From Bowmanella yangjiangensis (GTDB lineage: Bacteria > Pseudomonadota > Gammaproteobacteria > Enterobacterales > Alteromonadaceae), in the NCBI RefSeq assembly GCF_017255015.1, contig NZ_JAFKCS010000016.1:20092-84091 (forward strand): 64,000 nucleotides of DNA. Reading direction: 5' to 3'. Shown piece by piece: positions 45,607-55,733 of this stretch. The stretch's first letter is position 1, and each line of letters opens with the position of its first letter. The notes below the pieces were generated by a model. That model saw only the letters and a program-made list of their open reading frames with translations. It ran no database searches and had not been told where the DNA came from. The position numbers and the translations under genes are program-made.

Positions 45607-46341
45607 TTATGGCAGCGCCCACTCACTGCGTAACTTCTGATATTCGTCCTCGGGTAACAGCAGTAGTGCCGGGTGTTTTTCTGCTTCCAGCCAACCTAAT
45701 AATTTATCCATAGCGCCTTCCGGCATCGCAGTGCATCCTGCGGTAGGCTTGTCTTTTGCACGCCACAGGTGCATGAATATACAACTTCCCGCGCCGGAAA
45801 TATTACCGCCATTATGCTCCACCACTATGCCCTTTTTATATAAATCGTCACCATTATGCAGGTCGCGGCGCATCCCTTCTGTTGAACCCTCAACGGCCTT
45901 TTCACCCACTTTCTGGCTGTCTACTATCTGGTTGTAATAAGGTGAGCCGTTCACGTCCATACAGTAGTGACTGGATTGCATTTGCTCATAGGGCAGATGC
46001 AAATTGTTCAGCGCTTGATAACCAAAAGCTGTTGTCAGGCGAAATACTCCGGCTGGTGCTTTGCCGTCACCCTCCTGTTTTTGCTGCCCAGGTTGTTGGG
46101 GATGCAGGCCAATTCCCCACGCCATGCCGGTACGACCAATAGTCACAGGGGTCTTTATGTCTGCGGCTTGCCACTGGCCGTCTTGACGCTCATAGACCTG
46201 CATTTGTCCCTGAATGGCTTGCCAGTCCTTGGTGGTGACGACCACCAACTGTTCTACATCGCTCGGAACTTGCCAGTTTGCCAGGGCGACATTACATGCC
46301 AGTAACGCCGCCAGGGGGATAAGTTTCTTGTAATGTTTCAT
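45607..46341 (-). CDS. secreted L,D-transpeptidase family (YkuD) protein
   Basis: The 244-residue protein has a signal peptide (MKHYKKLIPLAALLACNVALA) and a YkuD-type domain with GKAPAGVFRLTTAFGY, CIFMHLWR and the catalytic Cys in KPTAGCTAM. Such periplasmic enzymes form 3-3 crosslinks or trim peptidoglycan; this subgroup is less well studied than ErfK. It is divergent from alr, another cell-wall gene. Confidence 0.85.
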   Translation of the reverse strand: MKHYKKLIPLAALLACNVALANWQVPSDVEQLVVVTTKDWQAIQGQMQVYERQDGQWQAADIKTPVTIGRTGMAWGIGLHPQQPGQQKQEGDGKAPAGVFRLTTAFGYQALNNLHLPYEQMQSSHYCMDVNGSPYYNQIVDSQKVGEKAVEGSTEGMRRDLHNGDDLYKKGIVVEHNGGNISGAGSCIFMHLWRAKDKPTAGCTAMPEGAMDKLLGWLEAEKHPALLLLPEDEYQKLRSEWALP

Positions 46342-46471
46342 GTTACTCTGCCCATTGGTATGGAGGGAATGGTCCGATAATAGAACAAGTACCTCTGTGA
46401 ATAAAATATTTAATTTGTATTCATTTTTGGTAAATTAATATTCTCGTTTGCTTTTTCTGATTTGGATAACA

Positions 46472-47554
46472 ATGCATCACCGACCCACTCTGGCCAAAAT
46501 TAACTTGTCAGCAATACTGAGCAATTATCAGCAAGCTTGTAAGCTTGCGCCCAAAGCCAGACAAGTTGCGGTGATCAAAGCCGATGCCTATGGCCATGGC
46601 GCCATCGAAGTGGCCACGTATCTTGAACCTCATGTGCCAGCATTTGCTGTGGCTTTTCTTGATGAGGCGCTGGCGTTGCGGGCGGCAGGTATTGGAAAAC
46701 CTATACTGATCCTCGAAGGGCTGACTGGCGAAGAAGAGCTGCGTTTAGCGGAGCAATTCAATTTTTGGCCCATGCTGCATAGCAACGAGCAATTGTTAGC
46801 CTTAATGTCTTTAACGCCAACTCCTGAGCTGCAGTGTTGGTTAAAAGTGGACACCGGTATGCACAGGCTTGGGTTAACACCGGTAGATGCGCAGAGTTGG
46901 GCCGACAAACTCTGCAGGGAAATGAAACAAAGACCCGTGCTGGCAAGTCACTTTTCTTGCGCCGAGGTGCTGGATTCCCCCATTAGTAAACACCAGATGC
47001 AGCAGTTATTTGCACTGGCAGCACATATGGAATGTGAAGTGAGTCTGGCGAATAGTGCAGCCCTTATCAGGTTGCCCCAGTCCGCTGTTGGCTGGAATCG
47101 ACCAGGTATCATGCTGTATGGCTGTCCGCCCATTGCCGATAAGACTGTTGCTGAGCTGAACTTACAGGTGGCGATGACGGTTACCAGTCAGATTATTGCC
47201 ATTCGCGAGGTTATGCCGGGTGAGGCTGTGGGCTACAACTGCCGCTGGCAGGCTGAGCAGAAGAGCCGAATTGCGACGCTGGCGATAGGTTATGCAGATG
47301 GCTACCCGCGCTTAACTAACAGTGCCAGCGAAGTCTTTTTACATGGCCAGCGGGCCAGGGTGGTGGGCACTGTCTCTATGGATATGTTGACCATTGATAT
47401 CAGCCATATCCCTGAAGCTAAGGTCGGTGACGAGGTCGAACTTTGGGGTGGCAATATTCCGGTTAATGAGGTTGCCGCCCATGCTAATACCATCGGCTAT
47501 GAACTGCTGACCCGTGTGACTCAACGCATGCACAGAGCGTACCTAAGGGATTAA
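46472..47554 (+). CDS. alr: alanine racemase
   Basis: The 360-residue fold-type III PLP enzyme has the PLP lysine at residue 36 (AVIKADAYGHG), AEVLDSP and the catalytic Tyr region VGYNCRWQ, with ATLAIGYADGYPR and GTVSMDMLTIDI. It makes D-alanine for peptidoglycan. ATG at 46472 gives the usual short N-terminus; the ribosome site is weak (GATAACA). Confidence 0.95.
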   Translation: MHHRPTLAKINLSAILSNYQQACKLAPKARQVAVIKADAYGHGAIEVATYLEPHVPAFAVAFLDEALALRAAGIGKPILILEGLTGEEELRLAEQFNFWPMLHSNEQLLALMSLTPTPELQCWLKVDTGMHRLGLTPVDAQSWADKLCREMKQRPVLASHFSCAEVLDSPISKHQMQQLFALAAHMECEVSLANSAALIRLPQSAVGWNRPGIMLYGCPPIADKTVAELNLQVAMTVTSQIIAIREVMPGEAVGYNCRWQAEQKSRIATLAIGYADGYPRLTNSASEVFLHGQRARVVGTVSMDMLTIDISHIPEAKVGDEVELWGGNIPVNEVAAHANTIGYELLTRVTQRMHRAYLRD

Positions 47555-47555
47555 G

Positions 47556-47660
47556 TTGTTATCGATACTGCGTCTGCTGGCGTATATTGCTGTTGTCTTT
47601 TGCTGGGCGCTAATACTCAGAATCGTTGTAACAGCCTGTATCAAGCTAAATAGTCTGTAG
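47556..47660 (+). CDS. possible small membrane protein coupled to alr
   Basis: A 34-codon frame starts with TTG one base after the alr stop and has AAGGGA at 5-nt spacing (47545-47550). The product is almost wholly hydrophobic (AYIAVVFCWALILRIVVTA) with a basic end, so it would be a single membrane span. It is short and begins with TTG, so chance cannot be ruled out. Confidence 0.4.
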   Translation: MLSILRLLAYIAVVFCWALILRIVVTACIKLNSL

Positions 47661-47831
47661 GACGCTTCTAAGACAGTTTGCAGTAAGTGCAGCTTGTGGA
47701 TTAGATGGAGATTCCTCTATTTAGTTGCGTTTTTTAATTAAAACAAAGTGTTATTATATTTTCTTACCTGATTAGAATTACTGTGAATAATACAGAAACG
47801 ACTTGAATTGCTGAGCATAAGGAAATGAACG

Positions 47832-48065
47832 ATGAAGCTAAAGGCATTAATCACTGCAATGTTAGTCGCCGTTTTTGCTGGCAACGCGCATGCCGAGCTA
47901 AACCCAGCCGATTGGCGCTATGCCACCGATCCTCATGGTAGTACTGCCACTTATAGCCACCCTCTAGTAAAACAAGATGAAGTGGCTATCTCCTTTGTTC
48001 CAGATCTTACCGATGCAGAAGGGGGCCAGGCCTGGATAAAGATAAAAGCGGTTGAGTTGCAATAA
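47832..48065 (+). CDS. small secreted protein of unknown function
   Basis: The 77-residue protein has a clear signal peptide (MKLKALITAMLVAVFAGNAHA) and a mature part of 56 residues (LNPADWRYATDPHG...). AAGGAAATGAACG precedes the ATG, and upstream DNA is AT-rich and promoter-like. I do not recognise a family. It is convergent with the DUF3300 gene. Confidence 0.65.
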   Translation: MKLKALITAMLVAVFAGNAHAELNPADWRYATDPHGSTATYSHPLVKQDEVAISFVPDLTDAEGGQAWIKIKAVELQ

Positions 48066-48126
48066 AAGGCCACACTATTCCAGCAAGTGAAAACCTGGCG
48101 AAACCCCCATCGCCAGGCTGCGTGCT

Positions 48127-49569
48127 TTATCTGTGCTGCATTTCCTTTTTGTTCTGTCGTTCATGGCTATTGTGTTTGACCTGCTGGCGATTGCTGTGCT
48201 GGCTACGGTCTGCTTTTCGGCTGTTTTGCTGCTGGTTAATTTCGCGAGTGGGTTTGTTTGGCTGTGAGTAACTTTGCCTGCGCGTTTCGGTTGAGGCACT
48301 GAAACCGGATACGGCTCGGCTTTCAGCCCGAGAGCTTGGCTTGTCTTTCAGCCGTTCTGGCACCTGCTGGCGTTGTTGCGGCTTTTCCTGATGACGCCTA
48401 TTGGGTTCGCTACGCGGCGATTTTTCCTCAAGGCGGCGGATGGTTTTCTCTTCCCGTGGATGGGCTTTATCCTTCGGATATCTTGCTTTGTCTATGTCGC
48501 GGTTTGGAACTTGTCCTTGCAATGTGCGGCTTACTGCCGGTTTGTCTGCATGACGCACAATGTCCCGGCTTTTAACTGGCTTTACAAGGTGCCTGCTATT
48601 GCTTTCCATCGTGCGGCTATGATGCTCAACCGATTTAAACCTGGGGTTTTGCTTTACCCGGTTCACATGTACCGTGCCACCAGGCTGGCCGCTTTCCCTG
48701 TTATAGGTAACCTGACGGTAAGCGCGGGGCTGGTGGTAGCGAACGCCGCGTCTGTGGTGCACATCATGGTGCCAGCGTCTGGCATCATTTCGATACCAGT
48801 ACTGGCTGGGGTAGTAGTGACGAGGCGTGCGGTAATAATCATAATTCACCACAATATGACGGTTGTGCCAATGAAAGGCACTGAAGTAGAACGCGGGGCG
48901 TACCCAAACACTATGACCCCAGTGAATGTCCACCGACCAACCACTGGATGGCCAATAAACCGGAGGGCGGTGCCACCACCAATCACCATATACCACACGG
49001 CTGTCGTAATAGGGCACATATACCACTTCACGTTTTACCGTTTCGATGCGGATCACTTCCGGTTCTTCTTCCACCACCACATGATCATTGCTGGACAGAT
49101 TGCCCTGACTGTAAGCCTGGCGACGCAGATGCTGAATACGTGCAAGCACCAGCCCTTCATCAGCCAGATTGGCTTCACCAAGATCACGCGTCCAGTCTAA
49201 ATCCTCACTCATGCGTGTTAACAGATCGCGAAATGGTAGCAACGCCTTCACGCTGGGATCCCAGTCTTTGTTTTCACTGGCCTGCAGTACATCCTCGGCG
49301 TCCAAATCCGCGTTTTTCTCGCGCCAACGTGCGGCTTCTACAACTTCCAAGGGATAACTGGCAGCAATCAGAATATGTGACAGCAGGGTGTCCGGATATA
49401 ATGCAACCGGTGCCAGCAGAGCATCCAGTTCTTCCACATCCAGGGCTTCTTCTTCCTCAACTACCCTGATCTCTTGTGCCCATGCACTGCTAAGGGGTAC
49501 TAAGGTAAATCCCAGCAGTAGCACCGCCAGCAGTCGCAAATGCGCTTTCCAGTAAGCTAGGTTAAGCAT
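48127..49569 (-). CDS. DUF3300 family secreted protein
   Basis: The 480-residue protein has a signal peptide (ending SSAWA) and the DUF3300 domain (LDALLAPVALYPDTLLSHILIAASYPLEVVEAARW...), continuing through a Trp/His/Tyr-rich middle (YGDWWWHRPPVYWPSSGW). The C-terminal 170 residues are Arg/Lys/Gln-rich, of low complexity and probably disordered. ATG at 49569 follows AAAGGAGG. Function unknown; it is expected to be periplasmic or on the surface. Confidence 0.85.
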   Translation of the reverse strand: MLNLAYWKAHLRLLAVLLLGFTLVPLSSAWAQEIRVVEEEEALDVEELDALLAPVALYPDTLLSHILIAASYPLEVVEAARWREKNADLDAEDVLQASENKDWDPSVKALLPFRDLLTRMSEDLDWTRDLGEANLADEGLVLARIQHLRRQAYSQGNLSSNDHVVVEEEPEVIRIETVKREVVYVPYYDSRVVYGDWWWHRPPVYWPSSGWSVDIHWGHSVWVRPAFYFSAFHWHNRHIVVNYDYYRTPRHYYPSQYWYRNDARRWHHDVHHRRGVRYHQPRAYRQVTYNRESGQPGGTVHVNRVKQNPRFKSVEHHSRTMESNSRHLVKPVKSRDIVRHADKPAVSRTLQGQVPNRDIDKARYPKDKAHPREEKTIRRLEEKSPRSEPNRRHQEKPQQRQQVPERLKDKPSSRAESRAVSGFSASTETRRQSYSQPNKPTREINQQQNSRKADRSQHSNRQQVKHNSHERQNKKEMQHR

Positions 49570-49768
49570 CTTGTGCCTCCTTTGATAAAGCTTGCGGGCG
49601 TTGAACAAATAAACGGCGACGTTCAACCTGTTTTAGGGTTATAGGCGCGAGGCGCTTAACCTTAACTGAACCATGTTTGAACTGGCTGGTTGAAAAAGTG
49701 AGGCAACCCGGCGATTGGCTTGGTTCGGAGGGACGGTCGCCGCCGGGTGCCTCAAAGAGGGCAAGGGG

Positions 49769-51190
49769 TTAATGACTGGCCAATAGGTCCGATTCGGGCA
49801 CCGTTAAGCTACCACCAAAGGCGGTATACACATTGGTCAGTGCAGAGAAGGTTCTATGCTGGGCCTGCACCAGATTGTCGTGGGCGGCCAGCAAGGTGCG
49901 CTGACTGTCGAGCAGATCCAGCAATTCAATGGCTCCAGCGTCATACTGCAACTGTGCCAGTTGCAAGGCCTGCTGGCTGGCATCAACCTGGGCTTGCAAT
50001 AAATGGCTTTGTTGTTGGCTGAAGCTGTAATCGGTTAACGCAGATTGCGCGTCCGCCACGGCGTTTAGCCACTGCTGCTGAAGATTGGCCAGGGCCGCTC
50101 TTTGTCTGGCATTGGCCACATCGATTTGTGCTTTTACAGAAGACATATCAAAGGCAGGTAAGCGCAAGCTTGGGGCCAGACTCCAGGCCCGGGTTTGGCT
50201 GTCAAACTCGGTACTACCCAAAGATAAAAAGCCCAGAAAACCATTTACTGACAGCTCTGGGTAGCTGGCGGCTTTGGCGACACCTATGCGTGCCGTAGCG
50301 GCGGCCAGCTGACGCTCTGCCTGCTGCACATTGGGGCGTGCTTGCAGCAAGCGTTCAGGCTGGCTAATGGCCACCGGTTGAGACAGCTTGGGCAGCGCCC
50401 GGTCTTGCCATTGCCAATCGGGCAGTTGCTGACTGCCGCCTGCCAGGGCCAGTAAGGTATTACGGCTACGCAGCCGCTGTGCTTCAAGCTGCGGAATACT
50501 GGCTTCTACACCTTTTAGCTGGGCATCCATACGCAGTAAGTCCAATTGTGAGGCATAGCCTGAATCGAGTCTGGCCTGAATAATGGCGCGGGTTTGGGTC
50601 AGGCTTTGCAGGTTTTGCCTGGCCACCTCAATGCGACTGTTTAAGGCCTGGCTGGTGGCGTATTGGTTGGCCACTTCGGCCAGTAAACTAATGCGCACTT
50701 CCTGCCAGGCTTGCTCGCTCGCCTGGGCGTCGGCCTGCGCTGCCTCTGTGGCCCGGCGCAGCTTGCCAAACAGATCCAATGTCCAGTTCAGGTTTGCCCC
50801 TAAGTGGGCAGATCGGCTGTGAATTCGCGCATCGCCCATACCCGGAGTGAGCTGGCTTTGCGCCTGATGGCTGGCTTCGATATCCCCGCTTGGCAGAATA
50901 TCGTTGCTGATGTCCATAAACTGGGCATAAGCGGCATCCACATTGGCCTTGGCGGCGGCCAGGGACGGGTTGTTCTTAAGAGTCGCTTCAATCAGCTGAT
51001 TAAGTTGTGGGTCATCAAACTGACGCCACCAGAGTGGGTCCTGGCTGACCCCTGACTGCGCAGCGGCAGTCAGGTTAGTCAGTTCACTGGCCTTCAGTTC
51101 CGGTGCCTGGTAATCCGGTCCTACCGCACAAGCACTGAGGATCGCAGTGGCCAAGGCGGCCAGTGGCATTCTGAGCATACTGTTAGTCAT
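49769..51190 (-). CDS. outer-membrane efflux channel (NodT/OprM family)
   Basis: The 473-residue TolC-like protein has a lipoprotein signal (LAALATAILSACAVGPDYQAPEL, lipobox Cys about residue 22) and two helical OEP repeats. It forms the outer channel for the RND pump encoded just upstream; its start overlaps the pump gene's stop by 8 nt. The family resembles OprN. The substrate is not predictable. Confidence 0.9.
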   Translation of the reverse strand: MTNSMLRMPLAALATAILSACAVGPDYQAPELKASELTNLTAAAQSGVSQDPLWWRQFDDPQLNQLIEATLKNNPSLAAAKANVDAAYAQFMDISNDILPSGDIEASHQAQSQLTPGMGDARIHSRSAHLGANLNWTLDLFGKLRRATEAAQADAQASEQAWQEVRISLLAEVANQYATSQALNSRIEVARQNLQSLTQTRAIIQARLDSGYASQLDLLRMDAQLKGVEASIPQLEAQRLRSRNTLLALAGGSQQLPDWQWQDRALPKLSQPVAISQPERLLQARPNVQQAERQLAAATARIGVAKAASYPELSVNGFLGFLSLGSTEFDSQTRAWSLAPSLRLPAFDMSSVKAQIDVANARQRAALANLQQQWLNAVADAQSALTDYSFSQQQSHLLQAQVDASQQALQLAQLQYDAGAIELLDLLDSQRTLLAAHDNLVQAQHRTFSALTNVYTAFGGSLTVPESDLLASH

Positions 51191-54100
51191 GGGCCAGAGC
51201 TCCTTGCATAGCAACTTGTTCGGCTTGCTTTTTCGCTTTGCGATTTCTCAGCAAGTGGTAAAACACCGGGGTCAGAATCAAACCGAATATGGTTACCCCA
51301 ATCATGCCGGAGAATACTGCCACACCCATGGCCTGGCGCATTTCTGCACCGGCACCGGAGGACAACACCATAGGCACCACACCCATAATAAAGGCGATGG
51401 AGGTCATCAGAATTGGACGCAGACGCAGACGACTGGCTTCCTTGATAGCATCCATGGTGCTCAGGCCTTTGTCCTCAAGCTCTTTGGCAAATTCGACAAT
51501 CAATATGGCGTTCTTGGTGGCGAGCCCGACCAGTACGATAAAGCCAATCTGGGTGAAGATATTATTATCCCCTCCATAAATAATCACCCCGGTCATGGCC
51601 GACAGCAGCGTCATAGGCACAATCAGAATGATCGCCAGCGGCAGTGTCAGGCTCTCGTACTGAGCAGCCAGTACCATGAACACCAGCAGTACCACTAGCG
51701 GGAACACCAGCATCGCGGTATTACCGGCCAGAATTTGCTGATAGGTCAGTTCTGTCCACTCATAGGTCATGCCAAGCGGCAGAGTCTCGTTCAGGATTTG
51801 CTCAATCGCCGCCTTAGCCTGACCAGAGCTGTAGCCGGTTGCCGGTGCACCGTTAACCTCGGCCGTTGGATAAGCGTTGTAGTGCATCACCCGATCCGGT
51901 CCGGCACTGTGATTCGCACTTAAGAAAGAGCCTAGTGGGATCATATGGCCGTCCTGATTGCGCACTTTTAGCTGGGCAATCTGCTCCGGCTCCTGACGGA
52001 AACGTTCGTCTGCCTGCACGTTGACCTGATAGGTACGACCAAATTGGTTGAAGTCATTCACATACACAGAGCCAAGATAAGCCTGCATCGTCTGGAACAG
52101 GGTATTCATATCCACGCCCTGGCTCATGGCTTTGGTGCGGTCAAGTTCCACATCAAGTTGCGGCACATTGACCTGGAAGCTGGTGAAATTACCCGTGAGC
52201 TCTGGGGCTGCCCAGGCTTTACCTATGACTTCCTGGGTGACGCGATACAGTTCTTCATAACCAAGACCGGCCCTGTCCTGAATTTGCAACCTGAAGCCGC
52301 CAATTGTGCCTAGCCCTTGTACTGGTGGCGGTGGGAAAATGGCAATAAAGGCTCCCTGAATAGCGCCAAACTGCTGATTTAATTGGGCTGCAATGGCACC
52401 GGCAGAAAGCTCAGGACTGTTGCGTTCCTCAAAAGGTTTTAGTGCAGCAAATACAATGCCGCTGCTGGGGCTGTTGGTAAAACCGTTGATGTTCAAGCCT
52501 GGGAAGGCCACGGCATTAGCAACACCTGGGTGTTTGAGCATGATGTCAGACATCTCGCGGATCACCGCTTCGGTTCTGTCCAATGAGGCGGCATCCGGTA
52601 GCTGGGCAAAAGACACCAGATACATTTTGTCCTGACCCGGTACATAACCGGTTGGAGTACTTGAGAACTGCTGATAGGTCAGCGCCATCAGGCCAGCATA
52701 CAGCACCAGAATAATACCGCTCATACGCACCAGCTTGCCTACACCTTGTGTGTAACCTTTAGCACCACGGTCAAACAAACGGTTGAATGGACCAAACAGC
52801 CAGCCGCCGAAGACCTTGTCCATACCTCGGGTTAGCCAGTCCTTGGGGGCGTCTTTGCTTTTCAGTAACAAAGCCGACAGGGCAGGGCTGAGGGTTAGGG
52901 AGTTAAAGGCTGAGATGACTGTTGAGATAGTGATGGTTAACGCAAATTGCTTGTAGAACTGACCTGTCAGCCCAGACATAAATGCGGTAGGAATAAACAC
53001 CGCGGCCAGCACCAAGGTGGTGGCCACAATAGGCCCGGTTACTTCGCGCATAGCCTGTTTGGTCGCTTCTATCGGGCTTAAACCGTCATGGATGTTACGC
53101 TCAACGTTTTCGACTACCACTATGGCGTCGTCCACCACGATACCTATGGCCAGAACCAGACCAAACAGCGAGAGCGCATTCAGGGAAAAGCCCATCAGAT
53201 GCATAATGGCAAAGGTACCAACCAGTGAGATAGGTACTGCCACTAAAGGGATAATTGAGGCGCGCCAGGTTTGCAGAAACAGCACAACCACCAACACCAC
53301 CAGTAATATGGCTTCCAGCAGGGTATTGATCACGGCTTTAATGGAACCGCGCACAAACACTGTTGGGTCATAAACAATCTGGTAGTCCACCCCTTGTGGG
53401 AAGGTTTTCTTCAGTTCGGCCATACTGGCCCGTACATCATCTGAGATCTGGATGGCGTTAGAGCCCGGTGCCTGAAATACACCAATGGCTACCGCTGGTT
53501 GGTTATTCAGTAAAGAACGCAAGGCATAGAAGCTGGAGCCCAGTTCAACCCGGCCCACATCACGAATACGGGAGATCTGCCCATCGTCACCGACTTTGAT
53601 GATGATATTGGCGAACTCTTCTTCATCTGCCAGACGCCCTTTTACGTTGATCAGCAATTGAAAATCGCTGTCCCCGGCTGGCTGTGCGCCGAGACTGCCG
53701 GCCGCGGCCTGCTGGTTTTGCGCGCGTATTGCAGCAACCACATCACCCGGGTTTAGGTTTAGGGCCGCCACTTTCTCAGGATCCAGCCAGACACGCATGC
53801 TGAATTCACCAGCGCCCCACTGTTGAGTGCTACCCACGCCTTCGATGCGCGCCAGCTCGTCTTTTACGTTCTGGTGGGCATAGTTGGACAGATACAACAT
53901 ATCGTATCTCTCATCCGGGGAAATCAGGTGCACTACCATGGTCAGGTCCGGTGAGGATTTCTCGGTCACCACACCTAAACGCTGTACTTCCTGCGGTAGG
54001 CGCGGGATGGCACGGTTAACACGGTTTTGTACTAAGGTCGTGGCATCGTCCGGATCTGTGCCGATGGCAAAGGTAATGGTGAGTGTCATACGCCCATCAG

Positions 54101-54356
54101 AGGTGGCAGAGGAAGACATATACAGCATATTTTCCACGCCGTTGATTTCTTGCTCCAACGGGGATGCCACTGTTTCAGCAATCACTTTGGGATTGGCACC
54201 GGGATAGTTAGCCGTAACCACTACCGTGGGCGGCACCACTTCCGGGTATTCAGTGATGGGGAGTTTCCAGACCGCCAAGGCGCCGGCGATAAATATCATC
54301 AGCGATAATACACCGGCAAAAATGGGACGCTGAATAAAGAACTGGGAAAAGTTCAT
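51183..54356 (-). CDS. RND multidrug efflux inner-membrane pump (MexF-like)
   Basis: The 1057-residue HAE1-type RND transporter has twelve helices, the N-terminal FFIQRPIFAGVLSLMIFIAGALAV and the proton-relay Asp pair in GIVVDDAIVVVENVERN near residues 407-408. It has the proper porter loops and a duplicate-half structure. Features such as MDKVFGGWLFGPFNRLFDRGAKGYT point to the MexF/OqxB branch. It would export drugs or metabolites from periplasm and membrane through adaptor and channel. It lies one base from the adaptor gene. Confidence 0.93.
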   Translation of the reverse strand: MNFSQFFIQRPIFAGVLSLMIFIAGALAVWKLPITEYPEVVPPTVVVTANYPGANPKVIAETVASPLEQEINGVENMLYMSSSATSDGRMTLTITFAIGTDPDDATTLVQNRVNRAIPRLPQEVQRLGVVTEKSSPDLTMVVHLISPDERYDMLYLSNYAHQNVKDELARIEGVGSTQQWGAGEFSMRVWLDPEKVAALNLNPGDVVAAIRAQNQQAAAGSLGAQPAGDSDFQLLINVKGRLADEEEFANIIIKVGDDGQISRIRDVGRVELGSSFYALRSLLNNQPAVAIGVFQAPGSNAIQISDDVRASMAELKKTFPQGVDYQIVYDPTVFVRGSIKAVINTLLEAILLVVLVVVLFLQTWRASIIPLVAVPISLVGTFAIMHLMGFSLNALSLFGLVLAIGIVVDDAIVVVENVERNIHDGLSPIEATKQAMREVTGPIVATTLVLAAVFIPTAFMSGLTGQFYKQFALTITISTVISAFNSLTLSPALSALLLKSKDAPKDWLTRGMDKVFGGWLFGPFNRLFDRGAKGYTQGVGKLVRMSGIILVLYAGLMALTYQQFSSTPTGYVPGQDKMYLVSFAQLPDAASLDRTEAVIREMSDIMLKHPGVANAVAFPGLNINGFTNSPSSGIVFAALKPFEERNSPELSAGAIAAQLNQQFGAIQGAFIAIFPPPPVQGLGTIGGFRLQIQDRAGLGYEELYRVTQEVIGKAWAAPELTGNFTSFQVNVPQLDVELDRTKAMSQGVDMNTLFQTMQAYLGSVYVNDFNQFGRTYQVNVQADERFRQEPEQIAQLKVRNQDGHMIPLGSFLSANHSAGPDRVMHYNAYPTAEVNGAPATGYSSGQAKAAIEQILNETLPLGMTYEWTELTYQQILAGNTAMLVFPLVVLLVFMVLAAQYESLTLPLAIILIVPMTLLSAMTGVIIYGGDNNIFTQIGFIVLVGLATKNAILIVEFAKELEDKGLSTMDAIKEASRLRLRPILMTSIAFIMGVVPMVLSSGAGAEMRQAMGVAVFSGMIGVTIFGLILTPVFYHLLRNRKAKKQAEQVAMQGALAHD

Positions 54357-54357
54357 C

Positions 54358-55599
54358 TTAGCCTCCGAACTCGCCGGTCAGACCCGACTGTCTGGCCAGT
54401 TGAGTACCGGGAAGGAGGGTATCCAGGCGGTCTTGCATGGCTTGTAGTTGCTCCAGTTTTTGTGGGCTGGTCATATTCACCAGTTGGGGATTCACTTCAC
54501 TGCCAGGACGCACCCGTTGCAAACCATTTACAACAATCTTGTCAGCAGCGGTTAAGCCGGACTTGATGATGCGCAGGCCTTGTAGCTTCTCACCCAGCTC
54601 TACCGCGCGGTATTGCACTTGATTGGCCTCGTCCAATACAAGTACAAACTTGTTGCTAAGGTCAGTGCCAATGGCTCTGTCTTCAATCAAAATACCGTTA
54701 TAGCTGGCACTGCCGGTCAGTTTAATGCGGGCAAACAGGCCGGGCAGGAATTGCCCTTCACTGTTGTTAAAAACCGCTCGTGCGCGGATGGTGCCTGTGG
54801 TGGGGTTCACCTGGTTATCCATAAAATCCACCACCCCCTGATGCGGATGCCCCTTGTCATTGGCCAATCCCATAAATACCGGGTGTTCACCATCACGGGC
54901 ACTGGCGCGGCTGCCTTCTTTAGCCAGTTTCAGGTACTGCAAATAGGTTTGCTCGTCCGCATCAAAGTAGGCATACACCTTGTCGGTGGAAACGATTGTG
55001 GTGAGCAGGCTTTGCCCGGCGGTCACGTAGTTGCCTTTAGTAATCATGGCGCGCGATACACGGCCTGAAATCGGTGCTTCCACACGGGTATAGCCACGGT
55101 TCAAGCGAGCTACGTCGAGTGCGGCACTAACCGAGTGAATGCGGGCGGTGGCCTGTTGAAGCTGAGCGCGGCGATTATCCAGTATCTCCTCTGATATTGC
55201 CGATTGTGCCGCCAATTTCTGCGCGCGAGCGTACTCACTTTTTGCCAGTTCTACTTGGCTTTGTGCCTGTTCCAATTCCCCTTCCAAGCGTCGGACTTCG
55301 GCTTTGAAAGGTTGGTTATCTATAAAGAACAAGGGATCGCCGGCTTTTACCAAGGCGCCTTCTTCAAAGGCGACCATATCAATATAGCCGGACACTCTGG
55401 GGCGCAGTTCCACGGTTTGTGGTGCTTCCAGTCGGCCGGTAAACTCGTCCCATTCGGTAATACGTTGACTGATAACAGGCGCAACGGAAACTTGCGGGGC
55501 GTGCATTTGTGGTGCGCCGGATGGTTCCGTTCCACAGGCGCTGAGTAAGCTGACAGTTCCCGCCAAAAGGGTAACTGCGAGTATGTGTTTAGTGGGCAT
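54358..55599 (-). CDS. periplasmic adaptor (membrane fusion) protein of RND pump (MexE-like)
   Basis: The 413-residue protein has a lipoprotein signal (TVSLLSACG), barrel-sandwich hybrid halves (VELRPRVSGYIDMVAFEEGALVKAGDPLFFID and RVEAPISGRVSRAMITKGNYV), an alpha-hairpin between them and a beta-barrel. ATG at 55599 follows GGAGAG. It is first in the adaptor-pump-channel operon, divergent from a LysR gene. Confidence 0.92.
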   Translation of the reverse strand: MPTKHILAVTLLAGTVSLLSACGTEPSGAPQMHAPQVSVAPVISQRITEWDEFTGRLEAPQTVELRPRVSGYIDMVAFEEGALVKAGDPLFFIDNQPFKAEVRRLEGELEQAQSQVELAKSEYARAQKLAAQSAISEEILDNRRAQLQQATARIHSVSAALDVARLNRGYTRVEAPISGRVSRAMITKGNYVTAGQSLLTTIVSTDKVYAYFDADEQTYLQYLKLAKEGSRASARDGEHPVFMGLANDKGHPHQGVVDFMDNQVNPTTGTIRARAVFNNSEGQFLPGLFARIKLTGSASYNGILIEDRAIGTDLSNKFVLVLDEANQVQYRAVELGEKLQGLRIIKSGLTAADKIVVNGLQRVRPGSEVNPQLVNMTSPQKLEQLQAMQDRLDTLLPGTQLARQSGLTGEFGG

Positions 55600-55672
55600 G
55601 TGTCTCTCCATAAGCCATTTGCGACGCCGGCAAGTATGGGAGTTTAGTTGTTATAAAAAAAATTATAATTTT

Positions 55673-55707
55673 GCATGATACATATCATGATATTTGATGT
55701 ATTATGC
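55673..55707. promoter_or_regulatory. LysR-type operator candidate between efflux operon and its regulator
   Basis: GCATGATACAT (55673-55683) and ATGTATTATGC (55697-55707) are inverted arms with one mismatch. The palindrome ATATCATGATAT (55682-55693) is nested between them. Position and AT-rich dyad fit a LysR regulator acting on divergent promoters. Confidence 0.55.
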
Positions 55708-55733
55708 GGAGCAACATGGGATAGGAGTATGTG

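Noticed and set aside
48373-49469. Long plus-strand open frames opposite the DUF3300 gene
   Set aside because: They are antisense to a gene with signal peptide, ribosome site and recognised domain. They arise from its biased Arg/Gln/His codons and have no family resemblance.
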